A stretch of DNA of 64,000 nt from CAZVPF01 sp964628195 (GCA_964628195.1 CAZVPF010000006.1:76673-140672), one strand, 5' to 3'; shown: positions 43,443 through 52,757, counted from the stretch's first letter. The notes: generated from the sequence alone by a model not told the origin. Made by a program: numbers and translations.

Positions 43443-45548
43443 CTAATTACCCTGCAACTGGTCCGACAACTCTTGTACAGTATGCGCCGGCTTTTTGCAA
43501 ACATTATTGCTGCAAACATAAGCCTCTACTGCCTGCCTCGGAGCCCTGTTTTGCGTATGAGGAGATACCCTCCGAAGCTTGACATCGTGCCCCTCTGATT
43601 TGTTCCACAAGTAAAACGTCCCCGGCAGATACCGTCTTTGCAGCAGGTTCGTCATTTTCCTGCCCGTCTTGTCTGCATCGCTGCCGGTGATAACGATCTC
43701 AAGCTTAGGCCCAAGATAGCAACCCCCAGCCACAAGCATATAAGTAAGACTGTGACCCGAATTATTCAAAGCCTCCGCATACCCCCCGAGCGTCTTTTCT
43801 ATTCGTTCAGCCAGCTTTTCATCGCCGGTTATGTGCCAAACCCGCACCATCGCCATAAGCCCCGCCGAACCGCCGCTCGGTGTAACCCCGTCGTAATCCT
43901 CTTTCGCGCGGTAAAGTACGTCACCGCCTGCCTCGGTCATGAAAAACCCGCCGACTTGCTCGTCGTAAAACCGCGCAACCATAGTCTCGGTCAGCCATCG
44001 CGCTGTTTCGAGCCAGCCCGGCTCAAAGTCCGCCTCGTAAAGGTCCAGTAAGGCGTTCACCGTAAAAGCATAATCCTCCGCGAACGCCTCACCTTTCGAC
44101 TCGCCGTTAAATGAATATCTCGCCAGCCGCCCCTGCTCCTCGAAAGGTTTCAATATCAGCCTCGCTGTCTCCTGTGCCGCCGATATATAAGTCTCGCAGC
44201 CAAGCCCTGCCCCGGCCCGCGCAAGCGCAGAAACTGTCATCGCGTTCCAAGCCGTTATTATCTTCTCGTCGCGAGAAGGTTCCTGCCGATTTGCCCTCCC
44301 CTCCAGCAGCTTTTGCTTTATCGCCGCCAGCTTTTCTCTCAGCTTTTCAACATCTATACCTTTCTCATCGGCAAGCCGCTCAGCCGTCTTTGCAACGTAA
44401 AGAACATTCGCACCTTCAAAATTGCCCGTTTGTGTCATCCCGAAATGTTCTGCAATAAGCTCGGCCTCATCAGGTTTCAATAACTCTCGAACCTCGTCCA
44501 TCCGCCATACATAATAAGTCCCCTCATGCTTGCGCCCCCCTCGCGACGGGTCCGCGCTGTCGGCGTCCCGCGCGCTGTAAAATCCCGCCCCGGGCGCGCC
44601 AAGATCGGCGATAATATAATCAAGAACCCCCCGAACAATATCCCCGAAGCCCTCCCGCCCAGTCAGCTTGTAAGCGTTAAGATAAACCCCCGCCAGAAGC
44701 GCCTGGTCGTAAAGCATCTTCTCAAAATGCGGCACAAGCCATTTCTCGTCCGTGCTGTAACGATGAAATCCGCCCGCAAGGTGGTCGTATATCCCACCCG
44801 CCGCCATCCTCTCCAGCGTGTGCGTCAGCATCTCGCCGGCCTTTTCATCCCCTTCCCTGCCGTACTCGTATGTCAAAAGCTCCAGCATACACGGCTGGGG
44901 GAACTTGGGCGCCGCCCCAAAACCCCCGTTCTCACGGTCATATATCCGCTCAAGTGTTTTTACAGTCTCAGCGAGGGCTTCAATCCCCACCTCGCCCCGG
45001 CTTGCCTTGTTTTGGCTTTTCAGTGCATCTGTAAGCTTTCCAGCCGAGTCCAGCAGCTTGTCCCGCTCGTTTTCCCAGCTTTTGGCAACCGCAGCGATCA
45101 GCCGCATAAAACCCAACCTGCCGAATTTGTCCTCAGGCGGAAAATACGTCCCGCCAAAAAAAGGCTTACCGTCCGGAGCCAGAAAAACCGTCAAGGGCCA
45201 TCCCCCCGCCCCCGTCATCGCCTGAACCGCAGACATATAAATATGATCAACGTCAGGCCGACGCTCCCGGTCAACCTTTATAGAGACAAAGTGTTCGTTC
45301 AAAAACTTCGCTATTTCCCCGTTCTCAAAACTCTCCTCCGCCATCACATGGCACCAGTGACACGTCGAATAACCAATCGAGAGAAAAACAGGCTTATCCT
45401 CCCGCCGGGCCTTTTCAAAAGCAGCATCGCCCCACTCATACCAGTCAACCGGGTTGCCCGCGTGCTGGCGAAGATAAGGCGAAGAAGAATCCCTCAGCCG
45501 GTTAAGCCTCTCGCCTCCGTTATCAATTGTCTTTTCACTGTCAGTCAT
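43443..45548 (-). CDS. DUF255/thioredoxin-domain protein (YyaL/SSP411-like)
   Basis: I choose the ATG at 45548 (GGGGGG four bases upstream) over a longer reading to 45635 that would add an odd hydrophobic N terminus. The product has 701 residues: an N-terminal thioredoxin-like DUF255 domain with CHWC (C63 and C66) in STCHWCHVMAEESF, then an (alpha/alpha)6 barrel with glycosyl-hydrolase-like repeats (DKKPVFLSIGYSTCHW at the start, AWNAMTVSALARAGA in the middle). This conserved family has an unclear role; a link to redox or sugar metabolism is proposed elsewhere. It is 11 bases upstream of zwf. Confidence 0.88.
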   Translation of the reverse strand: MTDSEKTIDNGGERLNRLRDSSSPYLRQHAGNPVDWYEWGDAAFEKARREDKPVFLSIGYSTCHWCHVMAEESFENGEIAKFLNEHFVSIKVDRERRPDVDHIYMSAVQAMTGAGGWPLTVFLAPDGKPFFGGTYFPPEDKFGRLGFMRLIAAVAKSWENERDKLLDSAGKLTDALKSQNKASRGEVGIEALAETVKTLERIYDRENGGFGAAPKFPQPCMLELLTYEYGREGDEKAGEMLTHTLERMAAGGIYDHLAGGFHRYSTDEKWLVPHFEKMLYDQALLAGVYLNAYKLTGREGFGDIVRGVLDYIIADLGAPGAGFYSARDADSADPSRGGRKHEGTYYVWRMDEVRELLKPDEAELIAEHFGMTQTGNFEGANVLYVAKTAERLADEKGIDVEKLREKLAAIKQKLLEGRANRQEPSRDEKIITAWNAMTVSALARAGAGLGCETYISAAQETARLILKPFEEQGRLARYSFNGESKGEAFAEDYAFTVNALLDLYEADFEPGWLETARWLTETMVARFYDEQVGGFFMTEAGGDVLYRAKEDYDGVTPSGGSAGLMAMVRVWHITGDEKLAERIEKTLGGYAEALNNSGHSLTYMLVAGGCYLGPKLEIVITGSDADKTGRKMTNLLQRRYLPGTFYLWNKSEGHDVKLRRVSPHTQNRAPRQAVEAYVCSNNVCKKPAHTVQELSDQLQGN

Positions 45549-45676
45549 TTTACCCCCCATACCCCGCAGGCGTAACCAAACATACCCGCGATAAATAAAC
45601 ACAAAAAATAAAAAAAACACGACCGCATATAACACTCTACGGGCAAAAACTGCCCCGCGGCCGTTCCTTCACTTTC

Positions 45677-46135
45677 TCAATCGAATAATATCCGCACCAG
45701 CTTTTCCGGCTCCATCCGAAATCTGCTGCCTTTGCCCTCAAAAAATCCGTGAGCCTCGATCAAATGAACATTCAAATCCGAATAATAAATACTTTCGCCC
45801 GTGCTGCTGTTCTGAACCGTCGTCACCCTCTTGGCAAAACGCCCCGGCTCGGGCCACGGGCAAATAACAACCCCCTTCGCCTCGTCAACCTTCGCCCGAC
45901 GTTTATCGTCAACATCTACCCAGTTACCAAGCGCAGGCACCGCCGCTTTCGTTACCTCCCGCATCCGCTCAGCCAGCTCAGCCGTTGTCCTTCCAAGCTC
46001 GGCCACCGCGTGAGCATCGGCATCAATAATTTCGTAAAGGTCCCGCTCGTCGTCGCCCATAAAACCTTCCGATACAAGCTTCGAGCTTCTAAGCATCTTT
46101 TCCAGGTGAATTTCCTGCGGCGATTTCTTTCTCAT
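45677..46135 (-). CDS. Hypothetical protein with acidic helical N terminus
   Basis: The ATG at 46135 gives 152 residues; an upstream TTG at 46156 is less likely. The N-terminal half is a charged helix with many Glu and Asp (about 20-75), and the C-terminal half ends in a mixed alpha/beta stretch with ESIYYSDLNVHLIEAHGFF. No known domain or metal motif is recognised. It lies 39 bases after the Nqr stop and may be the last gene of the Nqr transcript or separate. Its function is unknown. Confidence 0.6.
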   Translation of the reverse strand: MRKKSPQEIHLEKMLRSSKLVSEGFMGDDERDLYEIIDADAHAVAELGRTTAELAERMREVTKAAVPALGNWVDVDDKRRAKVDEAKGVVICPWPEPGRFAKRVTTVQNSSTGESIYYSDLNVHLIEAHGFFEGKGSRFRMEPEKLVRILFD

Positions 46136-46173
46136 AATAAACGCCCCGAATAACAAAAATCACATACTAACGG

Positions 46174-47274
46174 TCACGCAAACTTATCGTAATATATCTT
46201 CTCCTCGTCCATGCCCAGCTCCTCAACAAGCACCTTTATCGACGCATCGATCATACCCGGCGAACCGCACAGATAACCCTCGCAGTCACCGGCATTGTCT
46301 ATCACCCGCGGCACAGCCTGTGTAACCAGCCCCGTCTGCCCGTCCCACTCCTTCTCCGGCTGAAAAACCACCGGCACAAACTGGAAATTCTCCAGCTTCT
46401 CCTCGAACTCCTTCATCTCGTCGAGCATAAAAAGCTCCTCAACCTTGTTCGCACCAAAAAAGTAAGTCGCCTTGCGCGTAATATTTTTGTTCACCATCTC
46501 ATGCAGAATGCTCACAAACGGCGCCATACCAGATCCGCCGGCGATAAATATCATATCCTTATCCGACTCACTCAAACGAAACTCACCGTAAGGACCGTTG
46601 AACAATACCTCGTCGCCCTCCTTCAAATATTCAAAGCAGTACGTCGTGCATATCCCCCCCGGAACCAGCCGAATGATCAAATCGACGTGATCCTTCCGCG
46701 CCGGGTCCGATGCGATCGAATAAGCCCTGTATACCTCTTCATTGTTCTTCTCATACCTCGGCGTCCGAAGCTGAATATACTTGCCCGGAACAAAATCTAT
46801 CTCCCCCGGTTCCTTAAGCTCGAACCGAAACAGCTTAATATCATGCGTCAAATCCCGTATCGTACCGCAAGTCGCCTTAAACTCGCGAATACTGAAAAGC
46901 TCCTCCGGGATACTTATCTTCATATCCCCGCGAATCTTCACCTGGCACGAAAGCCTCACATCCGAATTCCTCTCCTGCTCAGACAAAAACGGCTCCTCGG
47001 TCGGCAGCAAAGGCCCCGCCCCTTCAGTTATCTTCAGCTTGCAAAGCCCGCACGTGCCCCTGCCCCCGCAAGCGCTCGGGATAAATATCTTTTCCTCCGC
47101 AAGGGCAGCCAGCACCTTATTACCCCCTTCGACCACCACTTCCCTGTCGTTATTTATCGTCAGCTTACACTCACCGTAGTTCGCTATAAACTTCTCGGAT
47201 ACGACAATTATCCCCGCAAGCAGGGCCCCGATAAGGCTAACTACGATCACCGATGTCAGAATTGTTACCGCCAT
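46174..47274 (-). CDS. nqrF: Na+-translocating NADH:quinone oxidoreductase subunit F
   Basis: The ATG at 47274, one base after the nqrE stop, gives 366 residues. A single N-terminal membrane helix (about 5-27) is followed by a 2Fe-2S ferredoxin domain with CGGRGTCGLC and a later SCQVKI cysteine. Then come the FAD-binding part (EVYRAYSIASDP) and the NADH-binding part (FIAGGSGMAPFVSILHEM). This subunit accepts electrons from NADH on the cytoplasmic face. It is the last gene of the nqr set. The usual NqrF length is about 407, so this copy is somewhat short. Confidence 0.93.
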   Translation of the reverse strand: MAVTILTSVIVVSLIGALLAGIIVVSEKFIANYGECKLTINNDREVVVEGGNKVLAALAEEKIFIPSACGGRGTCGLCKLKITEGAGPLLPTEEPFLSEQERNSDVRLSCQVKIRGDMKISIPEELFSIREFKATCGTIRDLTHDIKLFRFELKEPGEIDFVPGKYIQLRTPRYEKNNEEVYRAYSIASDPARKDHVDLIIRLVPGGICTTYCFEYLKEGDEVLFNGPYGEFRLSESDKDMIFIAGGSGMAPFVSILHEMVNKNITRKATYFFGANKVEELFMLDEMKEFEEKLENFQFVPVVFQPEKEWDGQTGLVTQAVPRVIDNAGDCEGYLCGSPGMIDASIKVLVEELGMDEEKIYYDKFA

Positions 47275-47275
47275 A

Positions 47276-47878
47276 TCAATTGCCCTGCAAAACCCCTGTA
47301 AAACCAATGAAAGCCAGCGCCATCATCCCCGCGATAATAAGCGATATGCCCGGCCCCTGCAGACCCGCAGGTATCGACTCGTTACGCAGCCGCTGACGTA
47401 TCCCAGCCATCGCCGTTATCGCAAGCATCCATCCAAGCCCGGAACCGAGCCCGTAACCGATCGTCACTATAAAACTGTAATCGCGTATCACCATAAAAAG
47501 CGACGTGCCCAGTATCGCGCAGTTAACCGTAATAAGAGGCAGGAATATTCCCAGCTTCTGATACAGAAACGGCGAGTACCGCTCGATTACAAGCTCCACG
47601 AACTGCACGAACGCGGCAATTACGATAATGAAAATAATGAACCGGAAAAACTCTATATGAAAATACTCCAGTACATAATGATATACCACCCAGTTTATCG
47701 CAGAAGTGCACGTAATAACGAACACCACCGCCCAGCCCAGCCCGACCGCGGCCTTTACCTCACGCGAAACCGCGAGAAACGGGCAAAGACCCAAAAAGTA
47801 ACTAAGCAAAATATTCTGCGTGAATATCGCCGAAATGCAGACAACAAAAGCCTGCGCCATCTGTGCCTGTATATCCAT
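47276..47878 (-). CDS. nqrE: Na+-translocating NADH:quinone oxidoreductase subunit E
   Basis: The 200-residue protein has six membrane helices and the NqrE/RnfA signature near FTQNILLSYFLGLCPFLAVSREV and, in the second half, LPLITVNCAILGTSLF with the cysteine that helps bind the intramembrane 2Fe-2S cluster with NqrD. Length and sequence match NqrE (about 198). The start overlaps the nqrD stop by one base. Confidence 0.93.
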   Translation of the reverse strand: MDIQAQMAQAFVVCISAIFTQNILLSYFLGLCPFLAVSREVKAAVGLGWAVVFVITCTSAINWVVYHYVLEYFHIEFFRFIIFIIVIAAFVQFVELVIERYSPFLYQKLGIFLPLITVNCAILGTSLFMVIRDYSFIVTIGYGLGSGLGWMLAITAMAGIRQRLRNESIPAGLQGPGISLIIAGMMALAFIGFTGVLQGN

Positions 47879-48507
47879 TACTTATCCTCCCTCGCTATCT
47901 TGATCGAGCGGAAAACCCACACCACGATCGCCAGCATGAAAAACGCACCCGGAGGCATTACCATAATGATCCACTTATCCCACATATCCGTGCTGAAATA
48001 CGGAACCGCGAAACCAAGAAATGTCCCCATCCCCAGAACCTCGCGAAACGCCGCTATAATAAGCAGCACGAACGAATACCCAAGCCCGTTGACAAACCCG
48101 TCAACGAACGCCACAGGCAGAGAATTAGAATTCGCGCACGCCTCGCACCTGCCCATCACAATGCAGTTTGTAATAATAAGCCCCACGTAAGGCCCCAAAT
48201 TCTCGCTCATCTGCGGCCAGTAGGCCTTCAAAATAACGTCAACGATAATAACGTAAAACGCTATGATAAGAGTCTCGACCATCATCCGAATGTTCCGCGG
48301 TGTAAAGTTGCGAAGCACCGAAACCGTAACCGCACTGAGCGACAGCGTAAACGTAAGCGCAACGCACATCACAACCGTGTTAAGCACAAGGTTTGTCACC
48401 GCCAGCGTGCTGCAAATCCCCAGCACCTGCCCGAACACAGGGTTATTCCCCCATAGCCCCTGGTAAGTCAGCTCCTTCATACTCGGTTTCTGCCCGTTAG
48501 GACTCAT
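47878..48507 (-). CDS. nqrD: Na+-translocating NADH:quinone oxidoreductase subunit D
   Basis: The 209-residue protein has about six helices and matches NqrD/RnfE: GNNPVFGQVLGICSTLAVTN at the N terminus, PYVGLIITNCIVMGRCEACA in the middle and a late FALPYFST-type segment. The cysteine in TNCIVMGRCEACA matches the metal-site cysteine. It overlaps nqrC by 4 bases and abuts nqrE. Confidence 0.93.
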   Translation of the reverse strand: MSPNGQKPSMKELTYQGLWGNNPVFGQVLGICSTLAVTNLVLNTVVMCVALTFTLSLSAVTVSVLRNFTPRNIRMMVETLIIAFYVIIVDVILKAYWPQMSENLGPYVGLIITNCIVMGRCEACANSNSLPVAFVDGFVNGLGYSFVLLIIAAFREVLGMGTFLGFAVPYFSTDMWDKWIIMVMPPGAFFMLAIVVWVFRSIKIAREDK

Positions 48508-49130
48508 TCCCCGCCCTCCTTAACACCGACCTTGACAAACCAGCCCTCAAGCGCGTCGTTAATTATCCTCTCGACCCTTACACTCGTCTGCGTCGCGCCG
48601 GTAACGGCATGAACCTCTCCCTGCTCCAGTTCGGCCCCGGGCCTTTCCATGCTTATCGCCTTGCCCTCGTAAGATACCTCAAGCCCCGCAAACTGCCCCC
48701 GCCAACCTTCGGTAGTTATCTCCGCACCAAGCCCCGGGGTCTCGGCTTGCTCATAAAAATGTATCGAACGAACCGTCTTCCTGTCGGATTTAATTCCAAT
48801 AACACCTTTAACAGGCGCCCAAAACCCCTGCCCATCGAAAGTCACTGCATAACTTTCTATGCTCCCCCCGCTGCGGTACGTATACGCCCCGCCCGCGTCC
48901 TCCTCGGGCTCGGTAACCTTCTCACTGAATACCCGGTTGACCTCGACACCCGTCATCCCCTGCTCAAAAAGCCCAAGCGCCTTGACCACCGCCGACTGAA
49001 AAGCAAGCGCCTGGTTAGCCTCAACTCTCTCGCGCGTGTAAATGGTGAAACCGATAACCACCGAGCTGAACACCGCCGTCACGATAAACATGTAAAGCAC
49101 CGGGTAAAAAGCGTTCTTCTTCAAATTCAT
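48504..49130 (-). CDS. nqrC: Na+-translocating NADH:quinone oxidoreductase subunit C
   Basis: The 208-residue protein has one N-terminal membrane helix and a periplasmic FMN domain. The covalent flavin site is intact, AVTGATQTS near the C terminus, with Thr in the canonical S/T-G-A-T-x-T-S pattern. Known NqrC is about 257 residues, so this one is short, like RnfG. The flavin transferase ApbE needed for attachment is not in the window. It overlaps nqrB by 4 bases. Confidence 0.92.
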   Translation of the reverse strand: MNLKKNAFYPVLYMFIVTAVFSSVVIGFTIYTRERVEANQALAFQSAVVKALGLFEQGMTGVEVNRVFSEKVTEPEEDAGGAYTYRSGGSIESYAVTFDGQGFWAPVKGVIGIKSDRKTVRSIHFYEQAETPGLGAEITTEGWRGQFAGLEVSYEGKAISMERPGAELEQGEVHAVTGATQTSVRVERIINDALEGWFVKVGVKEGGE

Positions 49131-50194
49131 GCCGCCTTCTCCTTCCCGGCCTTTTTACCGGCCTTGTACTCCCTCACCATATGATCAAGGATCGGAGCGA
49201 ACATGTTCCCGATAAGTATCGAGAACATAAGCCCCCCGTTGAATATCGAAAAATTCCGGATAACCGTCGTGAACGTTCCGATGATTATACCGTAAAATAT
49301 CTTCGCCTCAGTTGTCCGCGGCGAGCTTACCGGGTCGGTCGCCATGAAAAACGCTCCGAACAGAAAACCGCCCCCCAGAACCGCAGGCCACGCACCCGGA
49401 ACAGGCTCCACACCCGCCCGGAAAAGCACCTCGTTAAGCAATGCGTAAGTTATAATAACAGAAAGTATCGTCGCCCGGCTGGCCGTCTTCGTCCAGAATA
49501 AATAAATCCCCCCGATACAGATAAGTACCACGCTCGTAACCCCCGTCGTCCCGCTTATCCGACCGAACAAAAGCGACTTGAAAAACGAAAGCCTCTGTAT
49601 CTTCACTTCCGTATCCTCGGGTACGTAAAAAGGCACACCAGTCCCCGCCGTTTCCTCGCCGCTGAGCTTCAGCTTCCCCGCCTTGAGGTTGCCCATCGGC
49701 GAAGCCCCCGTTATCGCAATCTCACCTTCCTGGCCGGCAGTAGCGGTCGACCAGGTATTAAGCGCGCCCCACGGACCATCCGCGGGAGGCGACCACATCG
49801 CAGTCAGCGCAACAGGGAAACATACGTAAACAAAACACCTGCCCGCCATCGCGGGGTTGAATATGTTCTTTCCGAACCCACCGAAAACCTCCTTCGCGAA
49901 CATTACCGCAAAGGCAACCCCGATAGTCAGCACATGCCACGGCACCGCAGGAGGCATGATAAGTGCGAAAATAGTCGTAGTAACAAAAACCGCCTCGCTT
50001 ACACCCTGCCCACGCTTACGGCAGAAAATAAACTCAACGATATACCCCACAACCGCCGCCCAGATAAGCATCGCAAGCGTACGCCATCCGAAAAAATATA
50101 TCCCCCCTAACACACAGGGCATCAATGCCCAAACCACCCTGCGGTTTATGGGCTGCTTACGAAGCAGCATTTGTGAACTCTTTTGTTGCGCCAT
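49127..50194 (-). CDS. nqrB: Na+-translocating NADH:quinone oxidoreductase subunit B
   Basis: The start at ATG 50194 is chosen because GGGGGA lies just upstream and the earlier TTG (50227) does not. The product has 355 residues with about ten helices, shorter than typical NqrB (about 415) and nearer RnfD. At the expected flavin site the sequence reads ITGASPM (161-167); the Thr of the GAT motif is replaced by Ser (S165), which may alter or abolish covalent FMN. No nqrA gene lies upstream; a rubredoxin gene occupies that place. The complex may therefore lack subunit A or receive it from elsewhere. Confidence 0.88.
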   Translation of the reverse strand: MAQQKSSQMLLRKQPINRRVVWALMPCVLGGIYFFGWRTLAMLIWAAVVGYIVEFIFCRKRGQGVSEAVFVTTTIFALIMPPAVPWHVLTIGVAFAVMFAKEVFGGFGKNIFNPAMAGRCFVYVCFPVALTAMWSPPADGPWGALNTWSTATAGQEGEIAITGASPMGNLKAGKLKLSGEETAGTGVPFYVPEDTEVKIQRLSFFKSLLFGRISGTTGVTSVVLICIGGIYLFWTKTASRATILSVIITYALLNEVLFRAGVEPVPGAWPAVLGGGFLFGAFFMATDPVSSPRTTEAKIFYGIIIGTFTTVIRNFSIFNGGLMFSILIGNMFAPILDHMVREYKAGKKAGKEKAA

Positions 50195-50293
50195 TAAGCG
50201 TCCCCCGGGTTGCCTTATTGCCGCCAAAATTTAAAACGGAAAATTCCCGCCGGCGCCGCAAACTTCTCCAGCCGGGAAAATTCAAAATATCAA

Positions 50294-50455
50294 TTACGAA
50301 ACAGGCTCGAACTCGTCCTTGCCAACTCCGCAGTCGGGGCAAACCCAGTCGCCCGGAAGGTCCTCAAAACTCGTCCCCGGATCAACGCCGTTCGATGGGT
50401 CTCCGGCCTCGGGGTCATAAATATATCCGCACATAAGACAGCGATATTTCTTCAT
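50294..50455 (-). CDS. Rubredoxin
   Basis: The 53-residue protein has CLMCGY at the N terminus and CPDCGV near the C terminus, the four ligands of the rubredoxin iron, and the core GDWVCPDCG. Length and sequence are normal. It should carry electrons to the flavodiiron protein or rubrerythrin of the same island. It sits between the ferritin-like genes and nqrB. Confidence 0.93.
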   Translation of the reverse strand: MKKYRCLMCGYIYDPEAGDPSNGVDPGTSFEDLPGDWVCPDCGVGKDEFEPVS

Positions 50456-50478
50456 TCCGTTTCCTTTCCTGTTATTCG

Positions 50479-50973
50479 TTAATTGTTGATTCCGCTTAAG
50501 TAGTCGTTCAGTTTCGCAACGTGTGAAATCTCTTCTCTGATTATCTCGTCAACTTCGTCCCTGCCCTTCTGAGTATTCACGCTCTCCTTCAGGCCGACAT
50601 AAAAATTGATCGAATCCTTCTCCGCGGCTATCGCCCTGGTCAATATCTCCTGCAGCGTCTCATTACCCGTAAACTCCTTCACAGGCGAAGCCTTCCCTTC
50701 CCACCCGTGAGCCGAAGCGATCTGCTCAAGGTACCTCGACATCTCGTCGTCCGGGTCGACAACTTCCATATGCCCGTTCTCGCCCAGAAACTCCTGCTTC
50801 ATCGCCGTGAAAGTCTCAAGGTGCTTTTCCTCCATCTTCGCAAGCTCAAGCATAAACTCCTTTATCTTCCTGTCGCTTGCCTGCTCGGAGGCCTTGCGGT
50901 AATACTCCGCGCCCCGCCTTTCTATCTCCACAGCCATGTCGAATATTTCTCTCGCGTCGTAACTGTCGGCCAT
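50479..50973 (-). CDS. Ferritin-like diiron protein (rubrerythrin family)
   Basis: The 164-residue four-helix protein has repeated diiron ligands: EIERRGAEYYRKA (first helix), KMEEKHLETFTAMK (second), AIAAEKDSINFYVG (third) and IIREEISHVAKLND (fourth). There is no rubredoxin domain. It probably removes peroxide or binds iron in the stress island. It lies 5 bases downstream of the ferritin gene, and its stop is 23 bases before rubredoxin. Confidence 0.86.
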   Translation of the reverse strand: MADSYDAREIFDMAVEIERRGAEYYRKASEQASDRKIKEFMLELAKMEEKHLETFTAMKQEFLGENGHMEVVDPDDEMSRYLEQIASAHGWEGKASPVKEFTGNETLQEILTRAIAAEKDSINFYVGLKESVNTQKGRDEVDEIIREEISHVAKLNDYLSGINN

Positions 50974-50978
50974 ACCGA

Positions 50979-51500
50979 TTACTCTCCTTCCGCCGCTGGC
51001 GGTGTGAATGTCCGCTGCGCCATTTCCTTATCCAGCATATACAAACCGCCCTGGCCTTTGCCGGCCTCTACCATCTTTAGTTTCTTGACTATCGAATCGG
51101 CGCTTGCCTCTTCTTCAACCTGCTCGGTGACGAACCACTGCAAAAACATGCTCGATGCGTGGTCGCTCTCAGCCAGCGCCATATCCATCAGCTTGTTAAT
51201 AAGCGATGTTACCTTCTGCTCATGTTCGTAAGCCTGCTTGAATATCGCCATAGGACCGTCCCACTCCGTAGGCGGCCCCTCGATCGGCATCATCTCCACC
51301 TTGCCCCCGCGCTCGATAATGTGATGATAAAACTTCATCACGTGCGTCATCTCTTCCTGCGCCTGAATCCGCATCCAGTTGCCAAAGCCCGGCAGGTCCA
51401 TCTCTTCCAAAGCAGCAGACATCGAGAAATACAGATACGCAGAATATATCTCCGCGTTTATCTGCTCGTTAAATGCCTTTTGTATCTTCTTACTTATCAT
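50979..51500 (-). CDS. Ferritin
   Basis: This 173-residue iron-storage protein of the FtnA type has INAEIYSAYLYFSMSAALEEM (ferroxidase Glu and Tyr) near the N terminus and a later AQEEMTHVMKFYHHI diiron ligand set. It lacks the BfrB heme Met pattern as far as I can tell. It forms a cage that takes up Fe(II) released during oxygen stress. It follows the flavodiiron gene by 53 bases. Confidence 0.92.
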   Translation of the reverse strand: MISKKIQKAFNEQINAEIYSAYLYFSMSAALEEMDLPGFGNWMRIQAQEEMTHVMKFYHHIIERGGKVEMMPIEGPPTEWDGPMAIFKQAYEHEQKVTSLINKLMDMALAESDHASSMFLQWFVTEQVEEEASADSIVKKLKMVEAGKGQGGLYMLDKEMAQRTFTPPAAEGE

Positions 51501-51553
51501 AATTTTCTCCTTCCCGAAAATTCCCTGAATTATCGATATCGTGTACTATACTA

Positions 51554-52735
51554 TTATTCCACGATACCCAGTTCTTTGTGTTTGGCAAGTATTTTATCCG
51601 CAAGGTCCTCAAGTTCGATAAACACCTCGTCCTTTGGGAACCCCTTTGTCAGCACCGGGTCGAGAACCTCGGCCTTTATGTTCGGCACAAGCGACTGAAG
51701 CTGCTCTACCATTTTAGAACCCCAGCCGAACGAACCGATTATGCCCAGTATCTTCGTCTTGGGCCGAAGTGCATTTGCCAACATCGCCGCGTAAGCCGCC
51801 TGCGGATGCGCACCGATAAGCACTGTCGGGCTGCCGATTATAAGCGTCGCCGCATCTACAAGCGCCATAGCAAGCTCACCGATGTCAGCCTTTGCAAGGT
51901 CGAAAGGCTTGACCTTCAGCCCCCGGTCTATAAGAGAGTCAATAAAATGATTGACCATGCTCCGCGTGCTGTTGTGCATCGAAACATAAGCGACAACCAC
52001 CTCGCTTTTAACTTCATCGCTGACCCACTGCTTATAAGCGTTGAAAATCGTCTCAGGCTTGTCATAAACAGGACCGTGGCTCGGCGCGATCATATCAATC
52101 TCGTACTCTTCCAGTTTTTTGAGATTGTTCTTTATCGTCGAGCGAAACGGCATCATTATCTCCGCGTAATACCGCTTCGCCGCAAGGTCCACTATATGAT
52201 CCTCATCAACGAACAAACTTGAAGTCGCGTAATGCGAACCGAAAAAGTCGCACGAAAACAGCACCTTGTCCTCTTTAAGATACGTGCTCATCGTCTCCGG
52301 CCAGTGCACCCAAGGCGTGTCGATAAACTTCAGAGTCCTGTCGCCAAGCGATAGCTCGTCACCGTCGGCAACCTGCTCGAAAACATCCTCTTCAAGCTGC
52401 AAAAGGTCGATAAGCATCTGCTTGCACTTCGCGTTGGCAACAACTTTAGCATCCGGGTAAAGCATCAAAAGATCCGGTATGCTCCCCGAATGGTCCTGCT
52501 CACCGTGATGTGAAACGATATAATCTATCTTGTCGACCCCCGCTTTGACAAGGTTATCGATAATAACATCCACCGTCTCAGGGTCGACCGTATCCAGCAG
52601 CGCAACCTTCTCACTGCCCCGAACGAGGTATGCGTTATAACTCGTACCGTCGGGCAGCGGAATAAGCTCGTCAAAAAGCCTCCTGTCCCAGTCGATCGCT
52701 CCAACGTATGTGATACCCGGCTTTATATCTCTCAT
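51554..52735 (-). CDS. Flavodiiron protein (FprA family)
   Basis: The 393-residue protein has an N-terminal beta-lactamase-like diiron domain (about 1-250) with the ligand motif HGEQDHSGS near 81-89 and later DFFGSHY and PSHGPVYD, and a C-terminal flavodoxin domain (about 253-393) with VVAYVSMHNSTRSMV. It reduces oxygen (or nitric oxide) to water with electrons from rubredoxin; a rubredoxin gene lies in the same island. It follows tpx by 22 bases. Confidence 0.94.
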   Translation of the reverse strand: MRDIKPGITYVGAIDWDRRLFDELIPLPDGTSYNAYLVRGSEKVALLDTVDPETVDVIIDNLVKAGVDKIDYIVSHHGEQDHSGSIPDLLMLYPDAKVVANAKCKQMLIDLLQLEEDVFEQVADGDELSLGDRTLKFIDTPWVHWPETMSTYLKEDKVLFSCDFFGSHYATSSLFVDEDHIVDLAAKRYYAEIMMPFRSTIKNNLKKLEEYEIDMIAPSHGPVYDKPETIFNAYKQWVSDEVKSEVVVAYVSMHNSTRSMVNHFIDSLIDRGLKVKPFDLAKADIGELAMALVDAATLIIGSPTVLIGAHPQAAYAAMLANALRPKTKILGIIGSFGWGSKMVEQLQSLVPNIKAEVLDPVLTKGFPKDEVFIELEDLADKILAKHKELGIVE

Positions 52736-52757
52736 TGTTGAAACCTTCCTGTATACT

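Noticed and set aside
44526..45575. Long plus-strand open frame (349 codons) opposite the DUF255 gene
   Set aside because: It is the shadow of a conserved gene with clear motifs on the minus strand; no domain is seen.
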